NCBI GenBank assembly: GCA_030655215.1
Contig: JAURVZ010000074.1
Location: 1 to 64,000 of the forward strand
Direction: 5' to 3'
Length of the DNA stretch: 64,000 nucleotides
DNA from: Pseudolabrys sp.
GTDB taxonomy: Bacteria; Pseudomonadota; Alphaproteobacteria; Rhizobiales; Xanthobacteraceae
The notes beneath the pieces were generated by a model, which did not search any database, had not been told where the DNA came from, and saw only the letters and a program-made list of their open reading frames with translations. Below, in pieces: positions 56,001-64,000 of the stretch. Position 1 is the stretch's first letter, and the number at the start of each line of letters is the position of its first letter. The position numbers and the translations under genes are program-made.

Positions 56001-56600
56001 CGTTGGCGGAGAGACTGCCGGCGCTAGGCTGGGTGGTGTCGTTGCAATCGGCCGGTTATCGGCACCGGCAAAGACCGTCACCTGACCATCGGTCTCAATG
56101 CGCACCGCCATTTCGGCGCCGACGAGATTGATGCTCTGCGCCCTCACCTTGCCGGTGAGCAAGCTGAAGGTCGACAGACCTACTTCGGCCTTCGGCGCGC
56201 TGGCGACGACGGTGCCGCCGGCGTCGCGCACGACAATGTCACGCAGTCGCAAAGTCGTGCGGCCAGTCTCGTCGCGTTCGATCTGGGTGCCGCCGACCGT
56301 GACCTTGTCGGTGGCGCCGAAATTCTCCTCGATCGCCGCCTTCAGCCAGGGTGTTGCAATGTCGAGTTCGATCGGGCCGTTCGACAGCCGGTACCACAGC
56401 GCGACCAGGCCAACCGACAAGACGACCGTCGTCACGGTCAGGCCCCAGAACAGCCGCCGCAGGAAGGGCCGCCGCAGTTCCTGCATCAGCCGCCAGCGAA
56501 AGCTGCCGCGGTGGCGGCGGCGGGCTGCCCGCGCCGCGCGGCGAGACCGCGGCTTCCGCGCCGCTGTCTTTTGCCCCTGTTGGTGGCCGTTAGCTGTCAT
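53058..56600 (-). CDS. Large AsmA/YhdP-like envelope protein (DUF3971)
   Basis: This is a 1180-residue envelope protein. An Arg-rich cytoplasmic N terminus (about 1-50) leads to one membrane helix near residues 53-74 (LFWGLTVTTVVLSVGLVALWY); the rest should lie in the periplasm. It is long and beta-rich, with repeated segments, a DUF3971-type middle and an AsmA-like C-terminal part (RGTFVPFYGLNNMFGLGQIP, GSNEGLVGITYEAVGP). In E. coli, YhdP, TamB and YdbH of this superfamily carry phospholipid toward the outer membrane; the same role is inferred. ATG 56600 is chosen with GAGG close upstream. Confidence 0.87.
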   Translation of the reverse strand: MTANGHQQGQKTAARKPRSRRAARAARRRHRGSFRWRLMQELRRPFLRRLFWGLTVTTVVLSVGLVALWYRLSNGPIELDIATPWLKAAIEENFGATDKVTVGGTQIERDETGRTTLRLRDIVVRDAGGTVVASAPKAEVGLSTFSLLTGKVRAQSINLVGAEMAVRIETDGQVTVFAGADNRPIATTPPSLAPAVSPPTAQPVPGAAPPVAFTDLAGAMTWLEGIGATGLEGHDLRELGLKGGNLSVDDRRNGKQWKFDNINASLTRPHQGGVVFRLESVNPERPWVLSAAMRPLGDGIRAVGIEARKVSTRDMLLALRLNEDSIDVNLPVSASIRAEIRADGTPQIVQGQLYTDPGSIVDHTVENSRIEIERAEFRFDWDAQRRNLIVPFQIQSAGNQFTMRALVEPPVEGETAWRLAMERGDPVIDPVILGAVPAQDQEAFAINRMIVRAKIDPARKRLDLVQGDFSRVDTRPAYNIGVALTGSLDFAGAEPHLAFGVAGTRMPMSVLKRLWPVFAAADVRAWVIGHITGGTVERVTIAGNAPLPTFKNDGPPTPEDGLSIDIETSGTTVKPMDDLPPIRDADLNVHVTGSSATINLGRGTVEVAPGRKLNIASGVFEVPDTHLKPPPARVSFRIDGTVPVAAELLQSGSLRDTVGLPIDPSSSRGTISAQVTVGLPLDNNMSKNATTYAVAAELTNFSADKLFLGQKVESALMKVNAATDGYQIKGDVKLNGLPASIEVRRKKGEASAELRVAASVDEAARKRLGIDFGGGVTGSIPIRLAGLIGDYVKDDRMNVEADLTPVKIDNLLPGWIKPAGKAAKATFTLAKNTKQTRFDDLTVEGGGATVKGSVELDASNTLVAATFPVFSMSDGDKVSLKADRSGEGVLRVTMRGDVYDGRTFVKSALGGVDEKGKPKQIDLDLDIKIGTVAGHHGETLRGLDLRVSRRNGRIRTFSLNSKIGRDTPFNGDIRMRARDNHQVLFIETEDAGALFRFTDTYPKMFGGSMWVAMDPPTEEQAPQVGTITIRNFNIRGEAALDRIASGAGGPAGRGVTFSEASAGFTKLPGRMSVRDGIVRGAQIGATVEGQVDYAKDEVHLRGTFVPFYGLNNMFGLGQIPLVGMLLGGSNEGLVGITYEAVGPPGAPRISVNPVSAIAPGLLRKFIPSPGSFDPAFTPQR

Positions 56601-56791
56601 ACCCTCACATAGTGCCTGGACGCGATTCACCGATGCGGAATCGGCGCAGAAAAGGCGATCATGCACCTCGGCGGGCGTTTGGGCACGCGGTTCGCCTGCA
56701 TTCGAGGCCAGTTTGGAGGAGCCGGTTGCTTCCGCCCGGGGCAAATGGCATTGCCGACATTGACCGGTCGAAAGCGACGAAAGGAAGGCGC

Positions 56792-57286
56792 ATGCCACGG
56801 GACGAACTGGACAAATCGGCGCGCGATCCGCTCGAGGGCAAAAAGGCTCCGGCCTTCAAGTTGACCGTCGATGACGGCTCCGAGGTGGCGCTGAAGGACT
56901 TCAAAGGCCGCAACCTGGTCCTGTATTTCTACCCGAAGGCGGATACGCCGGGCTGCACGACGGAGGCCATAGACTTCTCGGGCAAGCGTGAGGCTTTCGC
57001 CAAGGCCGGCACCGACATTCTCGGCGTTTCGGCCGATCCGGTGAAGGCGCAGGCCAAATTCAAGACCAAGCACAACCTCGGCATTGCCCTCGCCTCCGAC
57101 GAGTCGAAGGCCATGCTGGAGGCCTATGGCGCCTGGGGCGAGAAATCGATGTATGGCCGCACCTTCATGGGCGTCATCCGCAAGACCTTCCTGATCGACG
57201 GTACCGGCGGCATTGTCCGCGTCTGGCCGAAGGTGAAGGTGCCCGGCCATGTCGATGAGGTCTTAGAGGCTGCGCGCGCCCTTTAG
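56792..57286 (+). CDS. bcp: Thiol peroxidase Bcp/PrxQ, single-cysteine form
   Basis: This 164-residue peroxiredoxin of the BCP/PrxQ group removes peroxides. The peroxidatic Cys55 lies in FYPKADTPGCTTEA, but the resolving cysteine usually found five residues later is Ile60, so it must work as a 1-Cys form or use another thiol. GRTFMGVIRKTFLID and RVWPKVKVPGH are typical of the family. AAGGAAGG precedes ATG 56792; the frame beginning at 56612 is not translated. Confidence 0.94.
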   Translation: MPRDELDKSARDPLEGKKAPAFKLTVDDGSEVALKDFKGRNLVLYFYPKADTPGCTTEAIDFSGKREAFAKAGTDILGVSADPVKAQAKFKTKHNLGIALASDESKAMLEAYGAWGEKSMYGRTFMGVIRKTFLIDGTGGIVRVWPKVKVPGHVDEVLEAARAL

Positions 57287-57419
57287 CCGCGCACTAGCCA
57301 TTGTTCCATCAATGGAATCCGCTTCCAGGGATACTGGCCTTACAGGTTTTTTAACCATATCGGGCTGATATCGGCGCACGCGTATCTGGCCCTTTTGGCC
57401 GCGCTGGTGCGGAGCGTTC

Positions 57420-58787
57420 ATGTCGTATTCCCAGTCTGCCTACGAGTATTCCGGCAACGCCCCGGCTGCCCGTCCGCAATCCACCGAAAACGTCTCCCGC
57501 CACGTCAACCGCAAGCATGGCCACAAGCCATCGCAGGATGGCTACACCCTCGTCCATGCCGGCCGTACGGTCCGCATTGGGCCGGTGGCGTTCTGGATCG
57601 TCGTCGGCACCTTGATCATCATGGGCGTCTGGTCGGTGGCGACCGGCACCTATTTCGCCTTCAAGGACGACGTGCTGACCCGCGTCATCGGCCGCCAGGC
57701 CGACATGCAGTTTGCCTATGAAGATCGTGTTGCCGAGCTACGCGCCCAGGTCGATCGCATCACCAGCCGGCAGATGCTCGATCAGGAACAGTTCGACAAG
57801 AAGATCCAGGCTCTGTTGCAGCGGCAAGCGACGCTGGAGCAGCGCAGCGCCGCCATCACCGGCGAAGTCGTGACCACCGGTTCGATCAAGCCGGCCCGTA
57901 TTGCACCGCCCGAACTTCGCAAGCCGGCCACCGTCAAGCCGCAGCCGATCAGCGACACCGTCATCTTCACCGCCCCGCCCGACCGCGAAGCCCGCCTGCA
58001 ATCGCGCGAGCTGCAGGCGAGCCCGACCCGCTTGGCCAGCGGCAGCAACAATAACAGCGTCGACGGCGTGCTACAGCGCGTCGCCCTGTCGCTCGACCGG
58101 ATCGACCAAGGCCAGACCGCGACGTTGACCGACCTCGAAGAACAGGCTGACACCAAGGCGCGCCGCATCGGCGGCGTGCTCGCCGATCTCGGCGTCAATG
58201 TCGGCAAGATGCCGGCAGCCGCTTCAGGCGGCGGTATCGGCGGCCCGTACATTCCAATGAAAGCGCCGAAGGGCAACGGCGCCTTCGAGCGCCAGATCTA
58301 TCGCATCAATGTCGCGCGGGCGCAGACCAACAAATACTTGCAGACGCTCGGCGCCATTCCGGTGCGCAAGCCCGTTGTCGGCACCGCCGATATGAGCTCG
58401 CCCTTCGGCGCGCGCATGGACCCCTTCCTCAAAGGCCCGGCGATCCATGCCGGCATCGACCTGCGCGGCGATACCGGCGATCCGGTGCGCGCCACGGCCA
58501 CCGGTGAAGTCGTCACCGCAAGCTGGCAAGGCGGCTATGGCAACATGATCGAGATCGATCACGGCAACGGCTTGTCGACGCGCTTCGGCCATTTGTCCAA
58601 GATCGAGGTCAAGGTCGGCCAGCGCGTGACCATCGGACAGACTATCGGCCGCATTGGCTCGACCGGCCGCTCGACCGGCCCGCATCTGCACTACGAAACG
58701 CGCATCGACGACAAGCCGGTCGACCCGCAGAAATTCCTGCGCGCCGGCCTGCGTCTCGGCAGCAGCATCCTCGGCGCCAACATCTAG
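57420..58787 (+). CDS. M23 family metallopeptidase (LytM domain), membrane-anchored
   Basis: This 455-residue protein probably cuts peptidoglycan or regulates such enzymes. One membrane helix lies at about residues 54-80, followed by a coiled coil (98-145) and a Pro/Ser-rich linker. The C-terminal LytM domain has the zinc ligands His343 and Asp347 (IHAGIDLRG) and the HLH pair His422/His424, so it should be active. A short GCCTTTG/CAAAGGC hairpin follows the stop but lacks a T-run. It is located between bcp and an MFS transporter. Confidence 0.93.
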   Translation: MSYSQSAYEYSGNAPAARPQSTENVSRHVNRKHGHKPSQDGYTLVHAGRTVRIGPVAFWIVVGTLIIMGVWSVATGTYFAFKDDVLTRVIGRQADMQFAYEDRVAELRAQVDRITSRQMLDQEQFDKKIQALLQRQATLEQRSAAITGEVVTTGSIKPARIAPPELRKPATVKPQPISDTVIFTAPPDREARLQSRELQASPTRLASGSNNNSVDGVLQRVALSLDRIDQGQTATLTDLEEQADTKARRIGGVLADLGVNVGKMPAAASGGGIGGPYIPMKAPKGNGAFERQIYRINVARAQTNKYLQTLGAIPVRKPVVGTADMSSPFGARMDPFLKGPAIHAGIDLRGDTGDPVRATATGEVVTASWQGGYGNMIEIDHGNGLSTRFGHLSKIEVKVGQRVTIGQTIGRIGSTGRSTGPHLHYETRIDDKPVDPQKFLRAGLRLGSSILGANI

Positions 58788-58882
58788 CCTTTGGCCCAAA
58801 GGCGACGATATCTGGCATGACGTCTTAAAGGCGCCAGCCTAGCTTGGCGGCAACCTTCGAGTCGTCAGCCGAGCCACGCGCC

Positions 58883-60121
58883 ATGAACCGAGACCGCCTG
58901 CACTTTCTCTTCCTCAATGTCGGTCATTTCCTCGACCATTTGTTTACGCTGATCTTCGCCACGGTCGCGGCGCTCACATTGTCGCGCGAATGGGGCCTCT
59001 CCTACGGTCAGCTCATCGCCTATGCGACGCCGGGCTTCTTCGCCTTCGGCCTGTTCTCCTATCCGGCAGGCTGGCTCGCCGATAAATGGAGCCGTGACGG
59101 CATGATGGCCGTGTTCTTCATCGGCAGCGGCGTCTCGGCCATCGCCACTGGCTTCGCCAGCACGCCATTGCAGATCGGCATCGGACTGTTCGTCATCGGC
59201 ATCTTTGCCGCCATCTATCATCCGGTCGGCCTCGCCATGGTGGTGACCAAATGGAAAAACACAGGCATGCGGCTTGCTGTGAACGGCGTCTGGGGCAATC
59301 TCGGCGTTGCCAGCGCCGCGCTGCTGACCGGCTATCTGATCGACAATGCCGGCTGGCGCAGCGCCTTCTTCATTCCCGGCGTGGTATCGATCGTGATCGG
59401 CATTGCCTATGCCATCGCCCGCTGGCCGGAAATCCTTGAAGACCGGCGCGCCGTCGCCGCGACGCCGGTCGCTATCGCGCCGATGCCGGCCGATCTCAAA
59501 GCCATCCTGCTGCGCATCTCGATCATCGTCTTCTTCACCACCGCCGTATCGAGCGTGATCTTCCAGGCCACCACCTTCGCGCTGCCGAAAGTTTTCGACG
59601 AACGCTTGCGCGGCGTCGCCGCATCCTTCTCAAAATGGCTGGAAGCGGTCGGTGTGCCCGGCAACACCGATATCGCCACTATGATCGGCGCCTTTGCCTT
59701 CATCGTTTTCGCCGTTGCCTCGATGGCGCAACTCGCCGTCGGCAAGTCACTCGATCTGGTCGGCCCGCGCCGTGTATTCATGGTGGTGGCCACCATGCAG
59801 ATCGTGTTCTTTTTCATCATGCCCGGCCTGACCGATGGCCTTGCCTTCGCCGCCGCGCTCGGCTTCATGCTCGGCGCCTTCGGGCAAATCCCGATCAACG
59901 ACTTCATGATCGGCAAAGTGGCGACTGGCGAGGCCCGCGCCCGCGCCTATGGCATTCGCTATGTCGTCAGCTTCTCGGCGCTGGCGGCAACCTTGCCATT
60001 GATCGCCTTCGTGCACGAGAACTGGGGCTTCGACGTTCTATTTCGCATCCTCGCCGCCGCGGCACTCGTCATCCTCGCCGCGGTGTCTCTGCTGCCACGC
60101 AAACTGCCGGCGGCGGCGTAA
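58883..60121 (+). CDS. Major facilitator superfamily transporter
   Basis: This is a 412-residue membrane protein with about 12 hydrophobic helices in two halves joined by a loop near residues 195-220 (ARWPEILEDRRAVAATP). An MFS-like cytoplasmic motif is seen as GWLADKWSRDGMM after the second helix, with a later HPVGLAMV segment. It resembles fosmidomycin-resistance-like MFS proteins in layout, but the substrate is unknown. ATG 58883 begins just before the first helix; an in-frame TTG at 58844 is less likely. Confidence 0.88.
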   Translation: MNRDRLHFLFLNVGHFLDHLFTLIFATVAALTLSREWGLSYGQLIAYATPGFFAFGLFSYPAGWLADKWSRDGMMAVFFIGSGVSAIATGFASTPLQIGIGLFVIGIFAAIYHPVGLAMVVTKWKNTGMRLAVNGVWGNLGVASAALLTGYLIDNAGWRSAFFIPGVVSIVIGIAYAIARWPEILEDRRAVAATPVAIAPMPADLKAILLRISIIVFFTTAVSSVIFQATTFALPKVFDERLRGVAASFSKWLEAVGVPGNTDIATMIGAFAFIVFAVASMAQLAVGKSLDLVGPRRVFMVVATMQIVFFFIMPGLTDGLAFAAALGFMLGAFGQIPINDFMIGKVATGEARARAYGIRYVVSFSALAATLPLIAFVHENWGFDVLFRILAAAALVILAAVSLLPRKLPAAA

Positions 60122-60130
60122 GAGAACAAC

Positions 60131-60394
60131 TTATTTGATCTCGATCAGCCGCACCTTGGGATTGCCGTAAGGCGTGCCGACGCAATTGAGATAAGGCCAT
60201 GGCTGCTGCGTGCAGGCCTTCATCGCCGCATGCTCCGTCGCAGCGACCGGACTGGCGACAAGCGGATCGCTCGTGCCCGTCAACAGCGTAATGATGGCGG
60301 CAATAATAGCGGCTACGATGACCGCCTGGGTCACTTTGAACACGACACTCTCCTGTTTGCGTTTGGTGGCCTCGACCGACATGCGGGAGGTCAT
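60131..60394 (-). CDS. Small membrane protein, unknown function
   Basis: This is an 87-residue protein with one hydrophobic helix (about residues 19-40; FKVTQAVIVAAIIAAIITLL) and a small outer domain with two cysteines (MKACTQQPWPYLNCVGTPYG) that could form a disulfide. I recall the CxxxPWPYxNC pattern in small Rhizobiales proteins of unknown function. ATG 60382 is a possible later start. It is convergent with the MFS gene, 9 bases apart. Confidence 0.68.
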   Translation of the reverse strand: MTSRMSVEATKRKQESVVFKVTQAVIVAAIIAAIITLLTGTSDPLVASPVAATEHAAMKACTQQPWPYLNCVGTPYGNPKVRLIEIK

Positions 60395-60556
60395 CTTTGA
60401 TCGTGAAACTACGCCCGTGCCCGCGGCGCTTCTGTGCTCGCCGTCACAAAAAGGACGGATTAGGATCGAGACTTGAAAGAGCTGAGAAATAGGTGAATTC
60501 GCGCATATTTTGAAACGGTTAGAGACCGAACGCGCGCATCAAGGAGAGGAAACGAA

Positions 60557-61036
60557 ATGGCCGCTGCAAAGAACACGATCTGCCTCTGGTACGACAAGGA
60601 CGCCGAAGAAGCCGCGCGCTTTTACGCCAAGACATTTCCCGACAGTTCTGTCGGCGATGTCTTCCGCGCGCCGAGCGATTTCCCGGGCGGCAAGAAAGGC
60701 GATGTGCTGACAGTTCTGTTCACAGTCATCGGCATCCCTTGTATCGGTCTCAATGGCGGGCCGGTTTTCAAACAGAGCGAAGCTTTCTCATTCCAGATCG
60801 CCACCGACGATCAGGCCGAAACCGATCGCTACTGGAACGCCATTGTCGGCAATGGCGGCCAGGAGAGCGAGTGCGGCTGGTGCAAGGACAAATGGGGCTT
60901 GAACTGGCAGATCACGCCGCGCGTTCTGACCGAAGCGCTAGCCATTGGCGGCGATGAAGCCAAGCGCGCCTTTGAAGCGATGATGACGATGCAGAAGATC
61001 GATGTCGCGAAGATCGTGGCGGCGAGGAAGGGCTAG
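60557..61036 (+). CDS. PhnB-like VOC family protein
   Basis: This is a 159-residue protein of the vicinal-oxygen-chelate fold, of the PhnB/3-demethylubiquinone-like subgroup. Typical are ICLWYDKDAEEAARFYAKTFPDS at the start, FTVIGIPCIGLNGGP in the middle, and WCKDKWGLNWQITP followed by AFEAMMTMQKIDVAKI near the end. The substrate is unknown. A strong GGAGAGGAAACGAA precedes ATG 60557. It stands alone, followed by a palindromic repeat. Confidence 0.87.
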   Translation: MAAAKNTICLWYDKDAEEAARFYAKTFPDSSVGDVFRAPSDFPGGKKGDVLTVLFTVIGIPCIGLNGGPVFKQSEAFSFQIATDDQAETDRYWNAIVGNGGQESECGWCKDKWGLNWQITPRVLTEALAIGGDEAKRAFEAMMTMQKIDVAKIVAARKG

Positions 61037-61046
61037 GCCCGTGCTT

Positions 61047-61171
61047 CGTAGGGTGGGCTAAGCGAAGCGAGCCCACCATCTTGCGGGTAAAGAAGCGGTG
61101 GGCACGGCGCGCATCCGCATTCGCCCTTTGAGCTTCGGCGGACAAGACTGCGCGCCTTTGCCCACCCTACG
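61047..61171. repeat. Dispersed palindromic element, 125 bp
   Basis: Terminal 12-base perfect inverted repeats, CGTAGGGTGGGC (61047-61058) and GCCCACCCTACG (61160-61171), bound the element. Inside, GGTGGGCT pairs with AGCCCACC around AAGCGAAGCG, and a further GGTGGGCAC follows, so several alternate folds exist. It encodes nothing. It resembles, from memory, a repeat class common between genes of Bradyrhizobium relatives. Confidence 0.78.
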
Positions 61172-61181
61172 ATTTCGCACC

Positions 61182-61577
61182 TCACGATGACGAGCTTGGC
61201 TCACCGTACTGAACCTGCAGTGACTTAAAATTTATAATCAGGCTTCGCCGACCTCTCGACATTTTGCCACCGCCCTCATTGAGATCGATTTCCAATCTTT
61301 GAACTGCCGCGCCAGCGACGAACGCGACGTCCGTAATCCGGATACCCTCGTTCTCCATATCGACGTCCATGAAAAACGAATTGACGCCTTCGAAGATCAA
61401 TGTCGCGGGCCGGCAATCCGGATCGCCTGGATTGGTGAAAGCGGCATTGATATTGTAGGTAGCGAATTCCAACGTTTGCCGGTCAACATCTATCGAAATA
61501 CTGTCGATGCGAACGTCGTGCAGTCCGCCTAACGAAGAGAAGAACTGCTTCAGGTCTCCAATTGCCTCGCTCGCCAT
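61182..61577 (-). CDS. Hypothetical protein
   Basis: This is a 131-residue acidic, soluble, beta-rich protein without signal peptide or cysteine-based motif. It has one Cys in DPDCRPATLIF. The order of beta segments (DVRIDSISIDVDRQTLEFATYN, LIFEGVNSFFMDVD, RLEIDL, LIINFKSLQVQYG, taken separately) suggests a small barrel. I recognise no family. GAAGG lies 4 bases before ATG 61577. It lies 18 bases downstream... of no gene on its own strand, upstream of prfB's end in the same direction. Confidence 0.55.
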   Translation of the reverse strand: MASEAIGDLKQFFSSLGGLHDVRIDSISIDVDRQTLEFATYNINAAFTNPGDPDCRPATLIFEGVNSFFMDVDMENEGIRITDVAFVAGAAVQRLEIDLNEGGGKMSRGRRSLIINFKSLQVQYGEPSSSS

Positions 61578-61595
61578 AGCACCTTCCCGTTTTCC

Positions 61596-62727
61596 CTACT
61601 CCACATCCTCAACACTGTCCGGTCCGCCGCCGAAGGCCCTCTGCGCCAAGGCCGCCTGCATGAACGGATCGAGGTCGCCGTCGAGCACGCCATCGCTGTC
61701 CGACGTCGACACGCCGGTGCGCAGGTCCTTGACCATCTGATACGGGTTGAGAACGTAAGAGCGGATCTGGTGACCCCAGCCGATATCGGTCTTGGCGTCT
61801 TGCAAGGCGATCGCCTTGTCCTCGCGGCGCTTGATTTCCGCTTCGAACAATTTGGCCCGCAACATGTCCCATGCCATGGCGCGGTTGCGATGCTGCGAGC
61901 GGTCCTGCTGGCACTTAACGACCGTGTTGGTCGGAATATGCGTCAGGCGCACCGCCGACTCGGTCTTGTTGACGTGCTGTCCGCCGGCGCCGCCCGAGCG
62001 CATGACGTCGGTGCGGACATCCTTTTCGTCGATCTCGATCTTGATGCGGTCGTCGATCACCGGAAAGACGACGACGCTGGCGAACGACGTGTGCCGCCGT
62101 GCCGCCGAGTCAAACGGCGAGATGCGCACCAAACGATGCACGCCGTTCTCGCTCTTAAGCCAGCCATAGGCATTGTGGCCCTTGATCTGCACGGTCGCCG
62201 ACTTGATGCCGGCACCCTCGCCTTCGCTCTCTTCCAGCCAGTCGACTTTGTAGCCCTTCTTCTCCGCCCAGCGCACATACATGCGCAGCAGGATCATGGC
62301 CCAGTCCTGGCTCTCAGTGCCGCCGGCACCGGCATGCACTTCGAGGAAGCAGTCATTGGCGTCGGCCTCACCGGAAAGCAGCGCCTCGAGTTCGCGTCTC
62401 GCCACTTCGGCCTTGAGCCCGCGCAATGCCACTTCGGCATCGCGGACGGTGGCGTCGTCATTCTCGGATTCGCCGAGCTCGATCAGCATCAGCTGATCGT
62501 CGAGATCCTGGCCGATGCGGCCGATGGCCTTGAGCTGGTCTTCCAACGCGTCGCGCTCGCGCATGGTGCGCTGGGCGGTCGAGGGGTCGTTCCAGAAGGC
62601 CGGGTTTTCGGCAGCTTTGTTCAGTTCGGCGAGGCGGCGCGTCGCAGTATCGACGTCAAAGATGCCTCCTCAGCAGCCCGACTGACTGCTTGATGTCTTC
62701 AACGAGTGTCTGAGTTTCGGCGCGCAT
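61596..62727 (-). CDS. prfB: Peptide chain release factor 2 with programmed +1 frameshift
   Basis: This factor ends translation at UGA and UAA codons. It is encoded in two frames: 23 codons from ATG 62727 to CTT 62659-62661, an in-frame TGA at 62656-62658, then the +1 frame from GAC at 62655-62657 to 61596. The full product is about 376 residues. The frameshift site CTTTGAC is preceded by the internal Shine-Dalgarno AGGAGG (62665-62670), the classic autoregulatory arrangement. The GGQ motif lies in [13 protein letters not shown]. An in-frame ATG at 62564 would give a shortened protein and is not the true start. Confidence 0.96.
62656..62670 (-). promoter_or_regulatory. RF2 autoregulatory frameshift signal
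   Basis: Read on the minus strand this is AGGAGG-CAT-CTT-TGA followed by C: an internal Shine-Dalgarno, slippery CTT and weak UGA-C stop. When RF2 is scarce the ribosome pauses and slips +1, making more RF2. All elements match the known E. coli mechanism. Confidence 0.95.
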
Positions 62728-62844
62728 CGTCTTGTCCATGCAGCCGAAATCGCGTTTGCGAGGCGGCTGCTTCCGGTCAAATATGCATGGGGTTTAGCGG
62801 CGCAACCGCGCCGGCGCAACCCGTCTCCAGGCGGGCCTGCCGGG

Positions 62845-64000
62845 CTACTTCAGGTTCATGCAATTGGCGTAATAGGTCACGGTCGCCGGCCAGTCGGAAA
62901 ACACGCCGACGACGCCGACCTGTTGCGCCAGCACGTCGAGCAACTCATAGACCATGCCGTCATTGTTCACGACGCTGTTGATCGGCTTGTAGTAGTAGCC
63001 GCCACCCTTCTGCAGCGGACCGGAGCGCTCCAGCGACCAGGTGATGATATTGAGGCCGGCCGCCTTCGCCTCTTTGGCATAAGTCGATGGCACGATTCTG
63101 CCGTTCTCGACCGTGACCAGCAGCGGGATGGCCGGCGCGATGTAATTCAGGCCCTGCGCCTTCAGCTCCTGCATCGACGGCTTGAAGGTCGACGCGTTCA
63201 TCGGGTCGAAGCCGCTCTTCTCGTCACGCTCGTCGAGGAACACCGCCTGCTTGCCGAATTCCGGCTCGGCTTTGATCCAGTACAGAACGTCGGCGAGACT
63301 GAAGGACTGCGGGAAGACATCCGAAGGCGGCACGCCGGCTGCCTTGTATTCATCGATCATCGCCTGCGCGTATTGCTCCTGCGTCCAGCCGTCATACGGC
63401 ATGGTCACCGACGGCGCCTTCAGCTCGGGCGTGAACTTGACGCCCATCGCTTTGCCCATGGCGATGAATTCGGCATGCGTCATCAAGGTGCCGCCGGCCG
63501 CGGCATAAAGATCGGTGCGCCAGCGCGCCGTACCGTTCATGTAATGCGCCACCGTCGTTGCCGCAGGCTCAGCAGCGTCCATCTTGCCGGTCAATGTCTT
63601 GAACTCGGCCAAGGTGATGTCGCTGGTGCGGCACTCGGCCGACGCCGGTTTGCCGCCCTCCGCTGGCGTGAAAGGCTTGGTGCAGTTCTTTGCCAGATCG
63701 GTGGCGAGGATGTTGGTCGTGGTGTGCAGATCGTTCTGCGCGTGCCGGCAGACCAGCTTCTTGTCTTTGGTGAAGGCGACGTCGCATTCCTGGATGCCGG
63801 CGCCCATGCGATGCGCAGCGGCATAGGACTCAGCCGTGTGCTCGGCGAACTGCAACGGCGCGCCACGATGCGCGATCGAGAACTGTTTGCGCTCCTGCGG
63901 CCTGTCGAGACAGGCGGCGAGCTTGGCCTTCAGTTCGGGATTGCGGATCTGGCTGATGAGGAATTGCGGGCGGACGCCGACCTCGACCGGCGCGGCGGCT
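62845..64000 (-). CDS. Glycerophosphodiester phosphodiesterase, 5' part outside window
   Basis: This is the C-terminal 384 residues or so of a GDPD-family TIM-barrel enzyme that cleaves glycerophosphodiesters to glycerol-3-phosphate and an alcohol. The catalytic His lies in [17 protein letters not shown], the metal-binding pair in [10 protein letters not shown], and the second His in [13 protein letters not shown]. The latter variant differs from the usual HD-x-x-L-R-T pattern. The frame is open through base 64000, so the start and any signal peptide are not seen. TTG at 63855 lies within the catalytic core and is not the start. Confidence 0.9.
   Translation of the reverse strand, partial: AAAPVEVGVRPQFLISQIRNPELKAKLAACLDRPQERKQFSIAHRGAPLQFAEHTAESYAAAHRMGAGIQECDVAFTKDKKLVCRHAQNDLHTTTNILATDLAKNCTKPFTPAEGGKPASAECRTSDITLAEFKTLTGKMDAAEPAATTVAHYMNGTARWRTDLYAAAGGTLMTHAEFIAMGKAMGVKFTPELKAPSVTMPYDGWTQEQYAQAMIDEYKAAGVPPSDVFPQSFSLADVLYWIKAEPEFGKQAVFLDERDEKSGFDPMNASTFKPSMQELKAQGLNYIAPAIPLLVTVENGRIVPSTYAKEAKAAGLNIITWSLERSGPLQKGGGYYYKPINSVVNNDGMVYELLDVLAQQVGVVGVFSDWPATVTYYANCMNLK

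Noticed and set aside
58787-58803. GCCTTTG/CAAAGGC hairpin after the M23 peptidase stop as a terminator
   Set aside because: The stem is only 7 bp and no T-run follows, so it is not called as a terminator.

Overview
The window comes from a GC-rich chromosome of an alphaproteobacterium, most likely Hyphomicrobiales (Rhizobiales) close to Bradyrhizobiaceae/Xanthobacteraceae. This rests on gene order (alaC-hom-glpX-recJ; a sufS2-sufB-sufC-sufD-sufS-sufT-sufA operon; tyrS next to anmK), on the many orphan TctC/Bug-type solute-binding proteins, on an Irr-type iron-control motif, and on palindromic intergenic repeats of kinds I associate with Bradyrhizobium-like genomes. I see no rRNA, tRNA, insertion sequence, prophage or CRISPR array. 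Genes are dense on both strands, and several convergent pairs share their stop codons.

Layout. 1-2880: a TRAP transporter operon (dctP-dctQ-dctM, dctM cut by the window edge) facing a GntR/FCD regulator. 2950-6110: a HerA-like ATPase (DUF853), a PsiF-repeat protein, a RidA protein, a conserved small protein and a structured intergenic stretch. 6118-11614: recJ, glpX, hom and an alaC-type aminotransferase on the minus strand. 11684-18203: a lipoprotein, PHA synthase phaC, a flavin reductase, a MAPEG protein, an AidB-like acyl-CoA dehydrogenase and argC. 18550-31862: a catabolic/transport region with an AraC regulator, a 4-cresol dehydrogenase/vanillyl-alcohol-oxidase-type flavoprotein, pobA and three orphan Bug binding proteins. 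An MBL-fold hydrolase, DedA, parE and an alpha/beta hydrolase are interleaved.

32062-35215: an RhlE-type helicase, a diguanylate cyclase and a TfoX-like protein. 35227-42507: the complete suf Fe-S assembly operon with two cysteine desulfurases and a 72-residue coiled-coil protein between sufB and sufC. A near-consensus Irr/ICE box (42650-42666) lies in the divergent promoter region. 43442-49723: a second iron locus of Fec type, with an ECF sigma factor, FecR anti-sigma, an STN-bearing TonB receptor, two small membrane proteins and a PepSY membrane protein. The two iron loci are separated by one alpha/beta hydrolase, so about 15 kb is devoted to iron uptake and use.

49815-64000: a second GntR regulator closely related to the first, anmK, tyrS, a giant AsmA/YhdP-like protein, a Bcp peroxiredoxin, an M23 peptidase, an MFS transporter, a PhnB-like VOC protein, prfB with its programmed +1 frameshift, and the C-terminal part of a glycerophosphodiester phosphodiesterase.

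The most interesting observations are the ICE box shared by the suf operon and the hydrolase gene, a repeated TTATC-R-GAG half-site upstream of both paralogous GntR regulators, a TTTATAG-TGA-CTATAAA palindrome before the fecI-like gene, and several families of dispersed palindromes. Coordinates were worked out by hand from the sequence. Start codons were moved from the longest reading frame where a ribosome binding site, an operon overlap or family length supported it.
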